In this document: piece by piece, positions 1-6,589 of the stretch | Position numbering within the stretch: the first letter of the stretch is position 1 | Layout of the letters: every line of letters begins with the position of its first letter | Origin: Sulfurospirillaceae bacterium | GTDB lineage: Bacteria; Campylobacterota; Campylobacteria; Campylobacterales; Sulfurospirillaceae | Assembly: GCA_028705785.1 (NCBI GenBank) | Contig: JAQWCT010000087.1 | Span: 1 to 9,530, forward strand | Direction of reading: 5' to 3' | Length of the DNA: 9,530 bases | Notes under the pieces: generated by a model | Database searches by the model: none | Seen by the model: the letters and a program-made list of their open reading frames with translations, nothing else | What the model was told of the DNA's origin: nothing | Made by a program: the position numbers and the translations under genes

Positions 1-2603
1 GGGGTTATCGTCATGCTGATGTCGTACAGGGTAAAGGTGAAATATCCATGCGTGGAGATATCGTCGATATTTTCCCTATCAATATGGATAATGCTATTCG
101 CTTAAGTCTTTTTGATGATGAAGTCGAAAGTATTCGTTTTTTTGACCCCGCAACGCAAAAAAGTGACAAAGAAGAATTAGAATCTATTGAGATATTTCCT
201 GCGCTTTTCGCTCTTGATATGGGGCGTTTTACCCAAATTGAAAGAACCATATCGTCTTTAAAAAGCGATAGTTTTACCAAAGATATTCATGCTCTTGGGC
301 TATGGGCATTAGGTGAACATGCTCAAAGTTACACCGATACTTTTAAAACTTATCTGACCCAAAATGCTTCCTTAGAGCTTGGAGAAATAGCCTATTTTGA
401 TGAGGCAGGTGCTCAAAAACTCTCAAGTCTTCTCGTGATAAATGAAGCAAAAAGCTATAAAGAGATTAGTCCCTCCAATGTCAAAACCTTTGTCGAACTT
501 CATAAACAAAAAAAGATTAGGATTTTAGCCAAAAATGAAGTGATGCTCAAAATGGCTGAGCTTGATAGCAAAGATTTTAAATTTATTAATAGCGATTTAA
601 TCGTCAATATTATGAGCTCAGAAGAGATTATCCTCTCTTTAAATAAACCACTTCAAAAAATACGCAAAAGAAATGCCAATATCATTCTAGATGAGCTTAA
701 AAATGGCGATTTTGTGGTGCATGAAAACTATGGCATAGGTGTTTTTAAAGGACTTCTCAATACCACAGTATTGGGTGCTACCAAAGATTTTGTGGTCATT
801 GAATACTTGGGTGATGATAGACTGCTTTTGCCTGTGGAAAACTTACATGTAATCGACAGATACATCGGAGAAAGTGGTGGTTTAGTCAGTGTGGACCGTC
901 TTGGAAAGGGTAGTTTTCAAAAGCTCAAATCTAAAACGAAAGAGCGACTTTTAGAGATTGCGGGTGAGATTATCGCTATTGCAGCTAAAAGAGAGATGAT
1001 TGAATCTTTACGATTTGAAGTATCACCATTGGAAATGATGCAATTTCAAAATGATGCAGGATTTACCTATACCGATGACCAAAGCAAAGTAGTTTCGCAG
1101 ATACTAGAAGATTTTGGTAGTGGAAAAATGATGGATCGACTTCTTAGTGGGGATGTCGGTTTTGGTAAAACAGAAGTTGCTATGAATGCTATTTTTGCGA
1201 CAGTCCAAAGTGGTTATCAAGCGATTTTAATCGCACCTACAACGCTTTTGTGTTCACAGCATTTTAAGAGTTTATCCGCACGGTTTGCGAAGTATGATAT
1301 ACGCGTAGAACAGTTAGATAGATTTACTTCCGCCAAACAAAAAAGTGTGATTATCGAAGATTTGAAAAGTGGAAAATTACAGATTTGTGTAGGAACTCAT
1401 TCTTTGTTTGATGTTGCGTTGAAAAATCCAGCACTGGTCATTTTGGATGAAGAGCATAAATTTGGTGTCAAACAAAAGGAAAAACTTAAAAATTTACGCG
1501 AAAATGTCCATATCCTCTCAATGAGCGCAACCCCGATTCCACGAAGTCTCAATATGGCATTAAGTTCCATCAAACAGTATTCACAACTCTTAACTCCACC
1601 TAATGATAGAGAAGATATTCGCACTTTTGTGAAAGAATATGATGAAAAAGTCATTAAAGAAGCTGTTTTAAGAGAGCTTAGACGAGGTGGACAAATCTTT
1701 TTTGTGCATAACCGCATTGCGACGATTGAGGCTAAGAAAAAAGAGCTTTTGAGTATGATGCCAAACTTACGCATTTTGACACTTCATTCTGAAATCAGTG
1801 CCAATGTTACCGAAAAAGAGATGATGGGTTTTGAAAATAAAGAGTACGATATGCTTCTTAGTACCTCCATCATCGAATCGGGTATTCATATCCCTAATGT
1901 CAACACGATTATGATTGATTCAGCGGATCATTTTGGTATGGCAGATTTGCATCAACTACGAGGTCGAGTAGGGCGTTCACGAAGGCAAGGGTATTGTTAC
2001 TTTTTAGTCAAGGACAAAGAAGTGCTTTCCGAATCTGCTAAAAAAAGATTAATTGCTTTAGAGTCAAACTCTTATCTTGGCAGTGGTTCTGTTTTAGCGT
2101 ATCATGATTTAGAAATCAGGGGTGGTGGTAACTTGGTGGGTGAAGCACAAAGTGGGCATATCAAAAATATAGGTTATTCACTTTACCTTAAAATGCTCGA
2201 AGATGCCATTAATTCACTCTTGGGAAAAAGCCCTATTGCCTCAAAAGAGGTTGATATTAAGCTTGCCATTAGTGCTTTTATTAGCGATGCTTATATCGTA
2301 GAAGATAGATTGCGTTTGGAGCTTTATAGAAGACTGAGTAAGTGTGCAAGTGTGCATGAAGTTTTAGAGATAGAAGCTGAGATGGTAGATCGTTTTGGAA
2401 AGATAGATGTGTCAACGAAACAATTTTTAGAGCTTATTGAGATTAAAATATTAGCAGCCAGTAAAGAAATCGCACTTATCTCCAATTATGGGCAAAATAT
2501 TACAGTCAAATACCATGATGAGAAAAAAATACTTCTCCAATCTCGCAGTAAAGATGATGATGATTTAATAGCTTCGGTGTTAAATCATTTGAGAGGAAAA
2601 TAG
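1..2603 (+). CDS. mfd: Transcription-repair coupling factor Mfd (5' end outside window)
   Basis: Mfd is the ATP-driven DNA translocase that pushes stalled RNA polymerase off lesions and recruits UvrA for nucleotide excision repair. The frame is open from base 3 and reads GYRHADVVQGKGEIS before the Met at 48, matching the Mfd/UvrB-like region just before RGDIVDIFP, so that Met is internal and the N-terminus is missing. In order, the sequence shows the end of the UvrB-like module; the RNA polymerase-interacting CarD-like domain (NGDFVVHENYGIGVFKGL, about 705-760); Walker A (GDVGFGKTE, about 1149-1175); the DEEH box at 1446-1457; motif III SATPIPRSLNMA; and the TRG/motif VI segment HFGMADLHQLRGRVGRSRRQGYCYF (about 1929-2003). 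A TRCF-type C-terminal domain follows. The C-terminus is intact. The TAG stop abuts the next start codon. Identification is very secure. Confidence 0.97.
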   Translation, partial: GYRHADVVQGKGEISMRGDIVDIFPINMDNAIRLSLFDDEVESIRFFDPATQKSDKEELESIEIFPALFALDMGRFTQIERTISSLKSDSFTKDIHALGLWALGEHAQSYTDTFKTYLTQNASLELGEIAYFDEAGAQKLSSLLVINEAKSYKEISPSNVKTFVELHKQKKIRILAKNEVMLKMAELDSKDFKFINSDLIVNIMSSEEIILSLNKPLQKIRKRNANIILDELKNGDFVVHENYGIGVFKGLLNTTVLGATKDFVVIEYLGDDRLLLPVENLHVIDRYIGESGGLVSVDRLGKGSFQKLKSKTKERLLEIAGEIIAIAAKREMIESLRFEVSPLEMMQFQNDAGFTYTDDQSKVVSQILEDFGSGKMMDRLLSGDVGFGKTEVAMNAIFATVQSGYQAILIAPTTLLCSQHFKSLSARFAKYDIRVEQLDRFTSAKQKSVIIEDLKSGKLQICVGTHSLFDVALKNPALVILDEEHKFGVKQKEKLKNLRENVHILSMSATPIPRSLNMALSSIKQYSQLLTPPNDREDIRTFVKEYDEKVIKEAVLRELRRGGQIFFVHNRIATIEAKKKELLSMMPNLRILTLHSEISANVTEKEMMGFENKEYDMLLSTSIIESGIHIPNVNTIMIDSADHFGMADLHQLRGRVGRSRRQGYCYFLVKDKEVLSESAKKRLIALESNSYLGSGSVLAYHDLEIRGGGNLVGEAQSGHIKNIGYSLYLKMLEDAINSLLGKSPIASKEVDIKLAISAFISDAYIVEDRLRLELYRRLSKCASVHEVLEIEAEMVDRFGKIDVSTKQFLELIEIKILAASKEIALISNYGQNITVKYHDEKKILLQSRSKDDDDLIASVLNHLRGK
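843..852. repeat. TTACATGTAA palindrome, copy 1 (in mfd)
   Basis: Perfect 10-bp palindrome, read in mfd as Leu-His-Val (ENLHVID). It is one of six identical copies in the window. Confidence 0.85.
2591..2596 (+). promoter_or_regulatory. Ribosome binding site for ymdB-like gene
   Basis: GAGAGG lies inside the last codons of mfd, 7 nt before a GTG that directly follows the mfd TAG stop. It supports GTG 2604 as the start and suggests translational coupling to mfd. Confidence 0.7.
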
Positions 2604-3413
2604 GTGAAAATAGGATTTATAGGCGATATTGTAGGCAAACCAGGGCGAGTGATGCTAGAGTCAAATCTGAGAAAGATTCGCCAAACATACGGCTTAGATG
2701 TGGTCGTTGCCAATGGTGAAAATGCTACGCATGGTTTTGGACTTAGTGCTCAAAATGCTCAAGAACTCCTTAAATATGGTGTTGATATGATTACGGGAGG
2801 AAACCACTCTTGGGATAAAAAAGAGATTATTCCTTTGCTTGCATCATTGCCAATTTTGCGTCCCTTGAACTATCCTGATGGTGTAGCAGGAAGTGGTGTT
2901 GGTTTCTTACATGTAAAGGGTGAAAAGATTGCAATTCTTAATGTCATGGGGCATTTTAGTATGCCTATGGTCGAAAATCCTTTTATTACCATCAAAAAAG
3001 CTGTTGAGGATTTGCATGAAGAGGGTGTCAAAACCATACTCATTGACTTTCATGCAGAAGCGACCTCGGAGAAAAGAGCGATGCACATGATGCTTAAAGG
3101 CAAAGTGAGTGCGATTATGGGGACACACACGCATGTGGGTACGGATGATCTTATCATTGAAGAGGGTACTTGTTATGTCAGTGATGTGGGTTTGAGTGGA
3201 TGTCGGGATAATGTGATTGGGATGGATAAAGATGCTCCTTTAAAACGCTTTTTAACAGGGCTTCCTGCAAGCCTTGAGATACCCAAAAAATGTAAAAAAA
3301 TACTCCAAATGGTGATTTGTGAGATATGTGATGGCAAATGTATCAATGCCTTTAAACTACGCGTTTATGATGATAAAGAAGAATTTTTCATCCAGAAGGC
3401 ATTTTGTGAATAG
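2604..3413 (+). CDS. ymdB: YmdB-family (TIGR00282) metallophosphoesterase, cyclic nucleotide phosphodiesterase
   Basis: Dinuclear-metal phosphoesterase of the YmdB/DR1281 family. Bacillus subtilis YmdB hydrolyses cyclic nucleotide phosphodiesters and affects biofilm and motility decisions; the physiological substrate in this organism is unknown. All family metal ligands are visible: Asp8 (GDIVGKPGR), Glu39 and Asn40 (NGENATHG), Asn67 and His68 (GNHSW), His150 (DFHAEATSEK), and His175 and His177 (GTHTHVGT). Their numbering matches B. subtilis YmdB as I recall it. The length, 269 residues, is normal for the family. The GTG start touches the mfd stop with no gap and has a GAGAGG Shine-Dalgarno, so it is probably cotranscribed and coupled with mfd. 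The extreme C-terminus is Cys-rich for this protein (C230, C239, C242, C246, C268), but no recognised metal site is evident. Confidence 0.9.
   Translation: MKIGFIGDIVGKPGRVMLESNLRKIRQTYGLDVVVANGENATHGFGLSAQNAQELLKYGVDMITGGNHSWDKKEIIPLLASLPILRPLNYPDGVAGSGVGFLHVKGEKIAILNVMGHFSMPMVENPFITIKKAVEDLHEEGVKTILIDFHAEATSEKRAMHMMLKGKVSAIMGTHTHVGTDDLIIEEGTCYVSDVGLSGCRDNVIGMDKDAPLKRFLTGLPASLEIPKKCKKILQMVICEICDGKCINAFKLRVYDDKEEFFIQKAFCE
2907..2916. repeat. TTACATGTAA palindrome, copy 2 (in ymdB)
   Basis: Perfect 10-bp palindrome read as Leu-His-Val (FLHVKGE, residues 101-107). Same 10-mer as the other copies. Confidence 0.85.
3394..3399 (+). promoter_or_regulatory. Ribosome binding site deciding the magIII start
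   Basis: AGAAGG stands 6 nt before GTG 3406. This and homology at the N-terminus (NSFELLEAL matches the start of H. pylori MagIII) favour GTG 3406 over the upstream in-frame ATG at 3319, which would lie 95 nt inside ymdB. Confidence 0.75.
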
Positions 3414-4053
3414 CTTTGAATTGCTTGAGGCACTTCAAAAAAACAACGCTTTAAAAACACTTCGTGACCCTCTTTGGTGGCCTCGTTCATGCTCGTTTTG
3501 GGTGATTGTTGGCGTGATTTTGACACAGCAAACTAAATGGGAAAAAGTGGAACTTAGTTTGGAGAATCTAGAAAAAGCGAGCATTGATAGTTTAGAAAAG
3601 CTAGCATTTTCAGATGAATTTTTTCTCGCAACTCTCATTAATCCCAGTGGATTTTACAATACCAAAGCCCATCGACTTAAAACCTTATGCAAAGCAATCG
3701 TGGAAGAGTTTGGAAATTTTGAAGATTTTTGCCTTAGAGTAGATAGAGATTGGTTACTCGCGCAAAAAGGCATTGGAGAAGAAAGTGCTGATTCTATATT
3801 GTGCTATGCTTGTGGAAGGGAAGTGATGGTTGTAGATGCTTATACAGCACGGTTACTTTTCGCATTTGGCTATGAATTTGATGACTATGCGTCGATTCAA
3901 TCGTGGTTGGTTGAGGGGATTTTGCACAATTATCATAAATTTGAAAAGGCTTCATTAAATGAAATTTACGCGCTTTTTCATGGAGAAATAGTGGAATTTT
4001 GCAAAAAAAATAGTAAAGGGAAAGTAGTCAATGTAGATGTGTTGGGCTTTTAA
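3406..4053 (+). CDS. magIII: MagIII-type 3-methyladenine DNA glycosylase (endonuclease III superfamily)
   Basis: Base-excision repair glycosylase that removes 3-methyladenine from alkylated DNA. The 215-residue product resembles H. pylori MagIII (about 218 residues) along its whole length. It has the helix-hairpin-helix WLLAQKGIGEESAD (residues 116-129) and the catalytic Asp144 in MVVDAYT. The endonuclease III lyase Lys is replaced by Glu126 (GIGEES versus GVGRKT), so a monofunctional glycosylase is expected. The C-terminal four-Cys iron-sulfur motif of endonuclease III is absent. Trp24 and Trp25 (PLWWPRS) fit the MagIII base pocket. Residue 45, Phe in H. pylori as I recall, is Trp here (LTQQTKW). 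The gene overlaps ymdB by 8 nt (GTGAATAG) and ends inside a terminator hairpin, so it closes the mfd-ymdB-magIII run. Confidence 0.9.
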   Translation: MNSFELLEALQKNNALKTLRDPLWWPRSCSFWVIVGVILTQQTKWEKVELSLENLEKASIDSLEKLAFSDEFFLATLINPSGFYNTKAHRLKTLCKAIVEEFGNFEDFCLRVDRDWLLAQKGIGEESADSILCYACGREVMVVDAYTARLLFAFGYEFDDYASIQSWLVEGILHNYHKFEKASLNEIYALFHGEIVEFCKKNSKGKVVNVDVLGF

Positions 4054-4070
4054 GCCCAACATTGTTTTTT
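4041..4070 (+). terminator. Intrinsic terminator of the mfd-ymdB-magIII run
   Basis: GTTGGGCTT (4041-4049) pairs perfectly with AAGCCCAAC (4052-4060). A realistic stem is 7 bp with a TTTTAA loop, followed by ATTGTTTTTT. The T-run exists only on the plus strand, so it acts on the plus-strand run and not on the convergent DUF465 gene. The magIII stop TAA (4051-4053) sits in the loop. Confidence 0.88.
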
Positions 4071-4296
4071 AAAGTGAATGCTCTTTCTTATAAGCAACAA
4101 TCATGCTATAGGCTTCGTCTTTAAGTCTTAATTTTTCTTTTTTCATCGTCTCAAGTTCTAAATCCGTTAGATGCTCACGACCCTCTTCAACATCAGTGAT
4201 TTTTTGGTCCAATTCATTGTGTTTTTCAAAAATTTTTGCAAAATGTGCATTGTCAATTTTTATTTTTGAGATAATCTCTCTGTATTCGTGTAACAT
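4069..4296 (-). CDS. DUF465/YdcH-family small coiled-coil protein
   Basis: A 75-residue, highly charged, probably all-helical protein of the DUF465 (YdcH) family, whose molecular function is not established. The family signature is clear: MLHEYREIISKIK at the start, then HFAKIFEKHNELDQKITDVEEGREHL, a TDLELETMKKEKLRLKDE helix and a short tail. Length and order are typical for the family, whose members look like short two-helix coiled coils. The start is supported by AGGAGA at 4301-4306, 4 nt upstream. It follows argJ in the same direction after a 53-nt gap containing a promoter-like extended -10, so it may be a separate transcript. It converges on magIII, with the two stop codons 15 nt apart. 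There is no transmembrane segment or signal peptide. Confidence 0.85.
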   Translation of the reverse strand: MLHEYREIISKIKIDNAHFAKIFEKHNELDQKITDVEEGREHLTDLELETMKKEKLRLKDEAYSMIVAYKKEHSL

Positions 4297-4300
4297 TTAT

Positions 4301-4306
4301 TCTCCT
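4301..4306 (-). promoter_or_regulatory. Ribosome binding site of the DUF465 gene
   Basis: On the minus strand AGGAGA lies 4 nt before the ATG at 4296. It is the strongest Shine-Dalgarno in the window, which fits an independently expressed small protein. Confidence 0.7.
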
Positions 4307-4320
4307 TTATTGTTTGTTTT

Positions 4321-4329
4321 ATTGTACCA
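4321..4329 (-). promoter_or_regulatory. Candidate extended -10 promoter of the DUF465 gene
   Basis: On the minus strand TGGTACAAT lies 24 nt before the DUF465 start, within the gap after argJ. TGn plus TACAAT fits a sigma70 extended -10; no -35 is evident, which is usual in Campylobacterota. Read from sequence only. Confidence 0.5.
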
Positions 4330-4349
4330 AAAAGTGCTTAACTTTACGA

Positions 4350-5540
4350 CTAAGTTCGATAGTCTGCATTGATTTTGACATACTCATGTCCTAAATCACA
4401 TCCGTAAGCAGTAAATGAAAAGTCACCAATTCCTAGGGCACAGTGAATTTTGTAAGAAGCTTTTTGCATAATTGCTGCTGCTTTTTGCTCTGTTTGAGCA
4501 TCTAGGGAGCGCTGATTTGCATTGTAAATCAAAACATCATCATAATGAATCACCAGTGTTTCTTCATTACATGTAATGCCACTTGCGCCAATGGTTGAGG
4601 CAATTCTTCCCCAATTGGGGTCTTCCCCAAAAATAGCTGTTTTAACCAATAAAGAGTTACTAAGAGCTTTAGCCGCTTTTTGCGCCTCTTCCAAAGTTTT
4701 TGCGCCACTGACTTCAAAAGCAACAACTTTCGTTGCACCTTCTCCATCTTTGACAAGCATCAAACTAAGCTCTTTGGTGAGTAAGTTAAGGGCTTGTGTA
4801 AAAGCTTCTTTGTTATAAGCGTTACTCTTTTTTGAACTAAGCAGTAAAACCGTGTCATTAGTTGAAGTATCTCCATCAACACTGACAGCATTAAAAGAGA
4901 GTTCCACGGCTTGAGGCAAAAGCTCATCCATATCGGCTTTTGAGATGTTAGCATCGGTGAGAATAAAGCACAGCATAGTTGCCATAGCAGGATTGATCAT
5001 CCCAGCACCCTTGCAAATAGCCGCAATATGAAAATATTCACCATTTTCAAGTTCAACTTTTAAACAAATCTCTTTTTTAAAACTATCCGTTGTCATAATC
5101 GCAGACGCGGTAGAATGCGAGTTTTTAGATTCAAAATCAAACTGTGGAAAAGCCAAAGCTATTTTTTCTACATTAAGGCGATAACCGATAACACCGGTAG
5201 AACTCATGATAGGATTTTGTATTTTTGGATAAGAAAGTCCCAGTTTATCAAAGAGTATATCAATATCTTCAATACCTTTTTGACCTGTCATAGCATTGGC
5301 ATTTTTAGCATTCATCAAAATAAAGTTTGTTTTAAACCCTTTGGGATAACGCAAAAAATGTTTGATGGGAGCGGCTTGAAAGACATTGGTGGTAAAAACA
5401 GCTGAAACATCGCAAGGCTCATCGGTGCGAATAAATGCTACATCTTCTTTGCCATTTGGTTTAAATCCAGCATGAATACCTTGGGTAAAAAAACCTGCAA
5501 CATTATCTAAACCATTTTTGAGAGGAAGTATTGTAAACAT
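4350..5540 (-). CDS. argJ: Arginine biosynthesis protein ArgJ (ornithine/glutamate N-acetyltransferase)
   Basis: ArgJ transfers the acetyl group from N-acetylornithine to glutamate, releasing ornithine and recycling the acetyl group in arginine synthesis. Some forms also use acetyl-CoA to acetylate glutamate; which type this is cannot be told from sequence by eye. The 396-residue length is normal. The autocatalytic cleavage site is present in KGAGMINPAMA|TMLCF, where Thr188 becomes the N-terminal nucleophile of the beta chain. The oxyanion-hole motif SSTGVIG holds Thr115 and Gly116. Other family blocks are VDGDTSTNDT, LVKDGEGATK and GEDPNWGR, and the C-terminus INADYRT is typical. The Shine-Dalgarno is weak (AAAGAG, about 7 nt upstream). 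It lies 77 nt downstream of rpmB in the same direction, separated by a hairpin. It is not next to other arg genes. An ACATGT-type palindrome lies inside it at 4567-4576. Confidence 0.95.
   Translation of the reverse strand: MFTILPLKNGLDNVAGFFTQGIHAGFKPNGKEDVAFIRTDEPCDVSAVFTTNVFQAAPIKHFLRYPKGFKTNFILMNAKNANAMTGQKGIEDIDILFDKLGLSYPKIQNPIMSSTGVIGYRLNVEKIALAFPQFDFESKNSHSTASAIMTTDSFKKEICLKVELENGEYFHIAAICKGAGMINPAMATMLCFILTDANISKADMDELLPQAVELSFNAVSVDGDTSTNDTVLLLSSKKSNAYNKEAFTQALNLLTKELSLMLVKDGEGATKVVAFEVSGAKTLEEAQKAAKALSNSLLVKTAIFGEDPNWGRIASTIGASGITCNEETLVIHYDDVLIYNANQRSLDAQTEQKAAAIMQKASYKIHCALGIGDFSFTAYGCDLGHEYVKINADYRT
4566..4577. repeat. TTACATGTAA palindrome, copy 3 (in argJ)
   Basis: The 10-mer is extended to a 12-bp palindrome, ATTACATGTAAT. 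It is read on the minus strand as Ile-Thr-Cys-Asn in argJ, a different phase from copies 1 and 2. Confidence 0.85.
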
Positions 5541-5590
5541 TGTAAACTCTTTAGATTTTTATTGAGTGAAGTGGTTGGGTAGAACGGTCT

Positions 5591-5619
5591 AAAATTTCTC
5601 CAAAGTATGGAGAAATTTT
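5591..5619 (-). terminator. Hairpin terminator after rpmB
   Basis: An 11-bp perfect inverted repeat, AAAATTTCTCC (5591-5601) and GGAGAAATTTT (5609-5619), encloses a 7-nt loop. On the minus strand the downstream arm ends in ATTTT, so the U-run is short and pairs with the A-run of the other arm. It overlaps the rpmB stop codon and separates rpmB from argJ. It may be partial, letting some transcripts enter argJ, which has no obvious promoter of its own. Confidence 0.65.
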
Positions 5620-5806
5620 AATCGTTTTTCTTCATTGTACGAAGCGTTGAAGCAGCAATTCTAATTTTCTGTGTTGTTCCATCTTCTAAAGTAACTCTGA
5701 CAGTTCTTAGGTTTGGAAGAAATCTTCTTTTAGTTTTGTTGTTCGCGTGGCTCACATTGTTTCCAGACATAGGGCCTTTTCCAGTAATAGCGCATCTTCT
5801 TGCCAT
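5618..5806 (-). CDS. rpmB: 50S ribosomal protein L28
   Basis: Ribosomal protein L28, a small basic protein of the large ribosomal subunit. The 62-residue product starts MARRCAITGKGPMSGNNVSHANNKTKRRFLPNL, the standard L28 N-terminus. It continues with the RTVRVTLEDGTTQKIRIAASTLRT region and ends KKND. An in-frame Met 13 codons upstream (5845) is rejected because L28 begins at MARRC and AAGGA (5815-5820) sits 8 nt before the ATG at 5806. It is transcribed divergently from rpe and followed by a hairpin, so it looks like a single-gene transcript. I recall the rpmB-rpe divergent pair from Campylobacter jejuni too. Only one Cys (C5) is seen, so this is not the four-Cys zinc-binding form. Confidence 0.96.
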   Translation of the reverse strand: MARRCAITGKGPMSGNNVSHANNKTKRRFLPNLRTVRVTLEDGTTQKIRIAASTLRTMKKND

Positions 5807-5814
5807 AATCAATA

Positions 5815-5820
5815 TCCTTA
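5815..5820 (-). promoter_or_regulatory. Ribosome binding site setting the rpmB start
   Basis: Minus-strand TAAGGA lies 8 nt before the ATG at 5806 and decides this start over the upstream in-frame ATG at 5845. Confidence 0.75.
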
Positions 5821-5833
5821 AAAATTTTCGTGA

Positions 5834-5839
5834 ATTATA
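5834..5839 (-). promoter_or_regulatory. Candidate -10 box of the rpmB promoter
   Basis: Minus-strand TATAAT, preceded by a T-rich run (TTTTGCTTTTTTGATG), lies 27 nt upstream of the rpmB start. A second TATAAT on this strand occurs at 5882-5887. No -35 box is clear. The placement implies a short leader of about 20 nt. Confidence 0.55.
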
Positions 5840-5906
5840 CATCAAAAAAGCAAAAGAAGTGCTTAATTAATGCGAAGGGTGATTATATCTAAAATTTTAT
5901 AATTTT

Positions 5907-5915
5907 TGCTATAAT
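5907..5915 (+). promoter_or_regulatory. Extended -10 promoter of the rpe-trpF-exonuclease run
   Basis: TGCTATAAT is a perfect extended -10 (TGn-TATAAT) preceded by a T-rich stretch, the usual vegetative promoter form in Campylobacterota. It stands 29 nt before the rpe ATG, predicting a leader of roughly 20 nt. The 138-nt gap 5807-5944 thus holds divergent promoters for rpmB and rpe and nothing else I can identify. Confidence 0.75.
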
Positions 5916-5944
5916 CGCATTGAACTTTTACAAAAAGGCTAAAA

Positions 5945-6589
5945 ATGTTAGTTGCTCCCAGTATTCTCTCCGCTGATTTTGGAAATCTTAAAGCAGAAAT
6001 TATCGCTATTTGTGAGGCTGGCTGTGATTTAGTGCATGTTGATGTCATGGATGGTCATTTTGTTCCCAATCTTACCATTGGACCTGTTGTAGTAAGTGCT
6101 GTTGCAAAAGCGGCTACCAAACCTCTTGATATTCATTTGATGGTTGAAAACAACACTTTTTTTGTCGATTTGTTTGCACCTCTTAAACCAAAATATATCT
6201 CATTTCATATAGAAGAAGAAAAACATCCTCATCGCTTGATTCAAAAAATACGAGATTATGGCATTTCACCTGCTATCACGCTCAATCCTCATACTTCACT
6301 TTCCAGTATTGAATACCTTTTGGAAGACCTCGATATGGTACTTCTTATGAGTGTCAATCCTGGATTTGGTGGACAAAAATTTATCCCAAGTGTGCTTGAA
6401 AAATCTGCAAAACTTAAAGAGATGATTTTAAAACGCAACACTCAAACACTGATTGAAGTGGATGGTGGTGTGAATGATAAAAACATTTTAGCGCTTAAAA
6501 ATGCAGGTGTTGATATTGTTGTAGCAGGAAATTTCGTCTTTGGCTCATCTGATTATAAAAAAGCAATAGATTCATTGCATGTGGGTTAA
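5945..6589 (+). CDS. rpe: Ribulose-phosphate 3-epimerase
   Basis: Cytoplasmic TIM-barrel enzyme that interconverts ribulose 5-phosphate and xylulose 5-phosphate in the pentose phosphate pathway. All family motifs are present in 214 residues: VAPSILSADFGNL (3-15); HVDVMDGHFVPN with metal ligands His31 and Asp33; DIHLMV with His64; the mobile-loop motif MSVNPGFGGQKF (135-146); EVDGGVN with catalytic and metal ligand Asp173; and the phosphate-binding VAGNFVFGS (193-201). The ATG start has AAAAGG 6 nt upstream and a strong promoter before it. It heads a plus-strand run with trpF (11-nt overlap) and an exonuclease gene. Identification is very secure. Confidence 0.97.
   Translation: MLVAPSILSADFGNLKAEIIAICEAGCDLVHVDVMDGHFVPNLTIGPVVVSAVAKAATKPLDIHLMVENNTFFVDLFAPLKPKYISFHIEEEKHPHRLIQKIRDYGISPAITLNPHTSLSSIEYLLEDLDMVLLMSVNPGFGGQKFIPSVLEKSAKLKEMILKRNTQTLIEVDGGVNDKNILALKNAGVDIVVAGNFVFGSSDYKKAIDSLHVG

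Noticed and set aside
48..50. ATG as the start of mfd
   Set aside because: The frame stays open upstream to base 3 and encodes conserved Mfd sequence, so the gene is cut by the window edge.
3319..3405. Longer magIII product starting at ATG 3319
   Set aside because: It would overlap ymdB by 95 nt and add residues absent from MagIII. GTG 3406 has a good Shine-Dalgarno and matches the family N-terminus.
4320..4349. Terminator after argJ
   Set aside because: Only a 5-bp AACTT/AAGTT stem followed at a distance by TTTTT is visible, which is too weak to call.
5115..5405. Plus-strand open frame of 96 codons opposite argJ
   Set aside because: It is antisense to a clearly conserved gene and has no family resemblance or convincing ribosome binding site. 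The same holds for the other open frames opposite mfd, ymdB, magIII, trpF, argJ and the carbonic anhydrase gene.
5541..5590. Promoter, ARG box or riboswitch before argJ
   Set aside because: No clear -10, operator symmetry or structured leader is visible in the short gap after the rpmB hairpin; argJ may depend on read-through.
5807..5845. N-terminally extended L28 starting at 5845
   Set aside because: L28 begins MARRC, and the extra 13 codons cover the Shine-Dalgarno and the -10 candidate.
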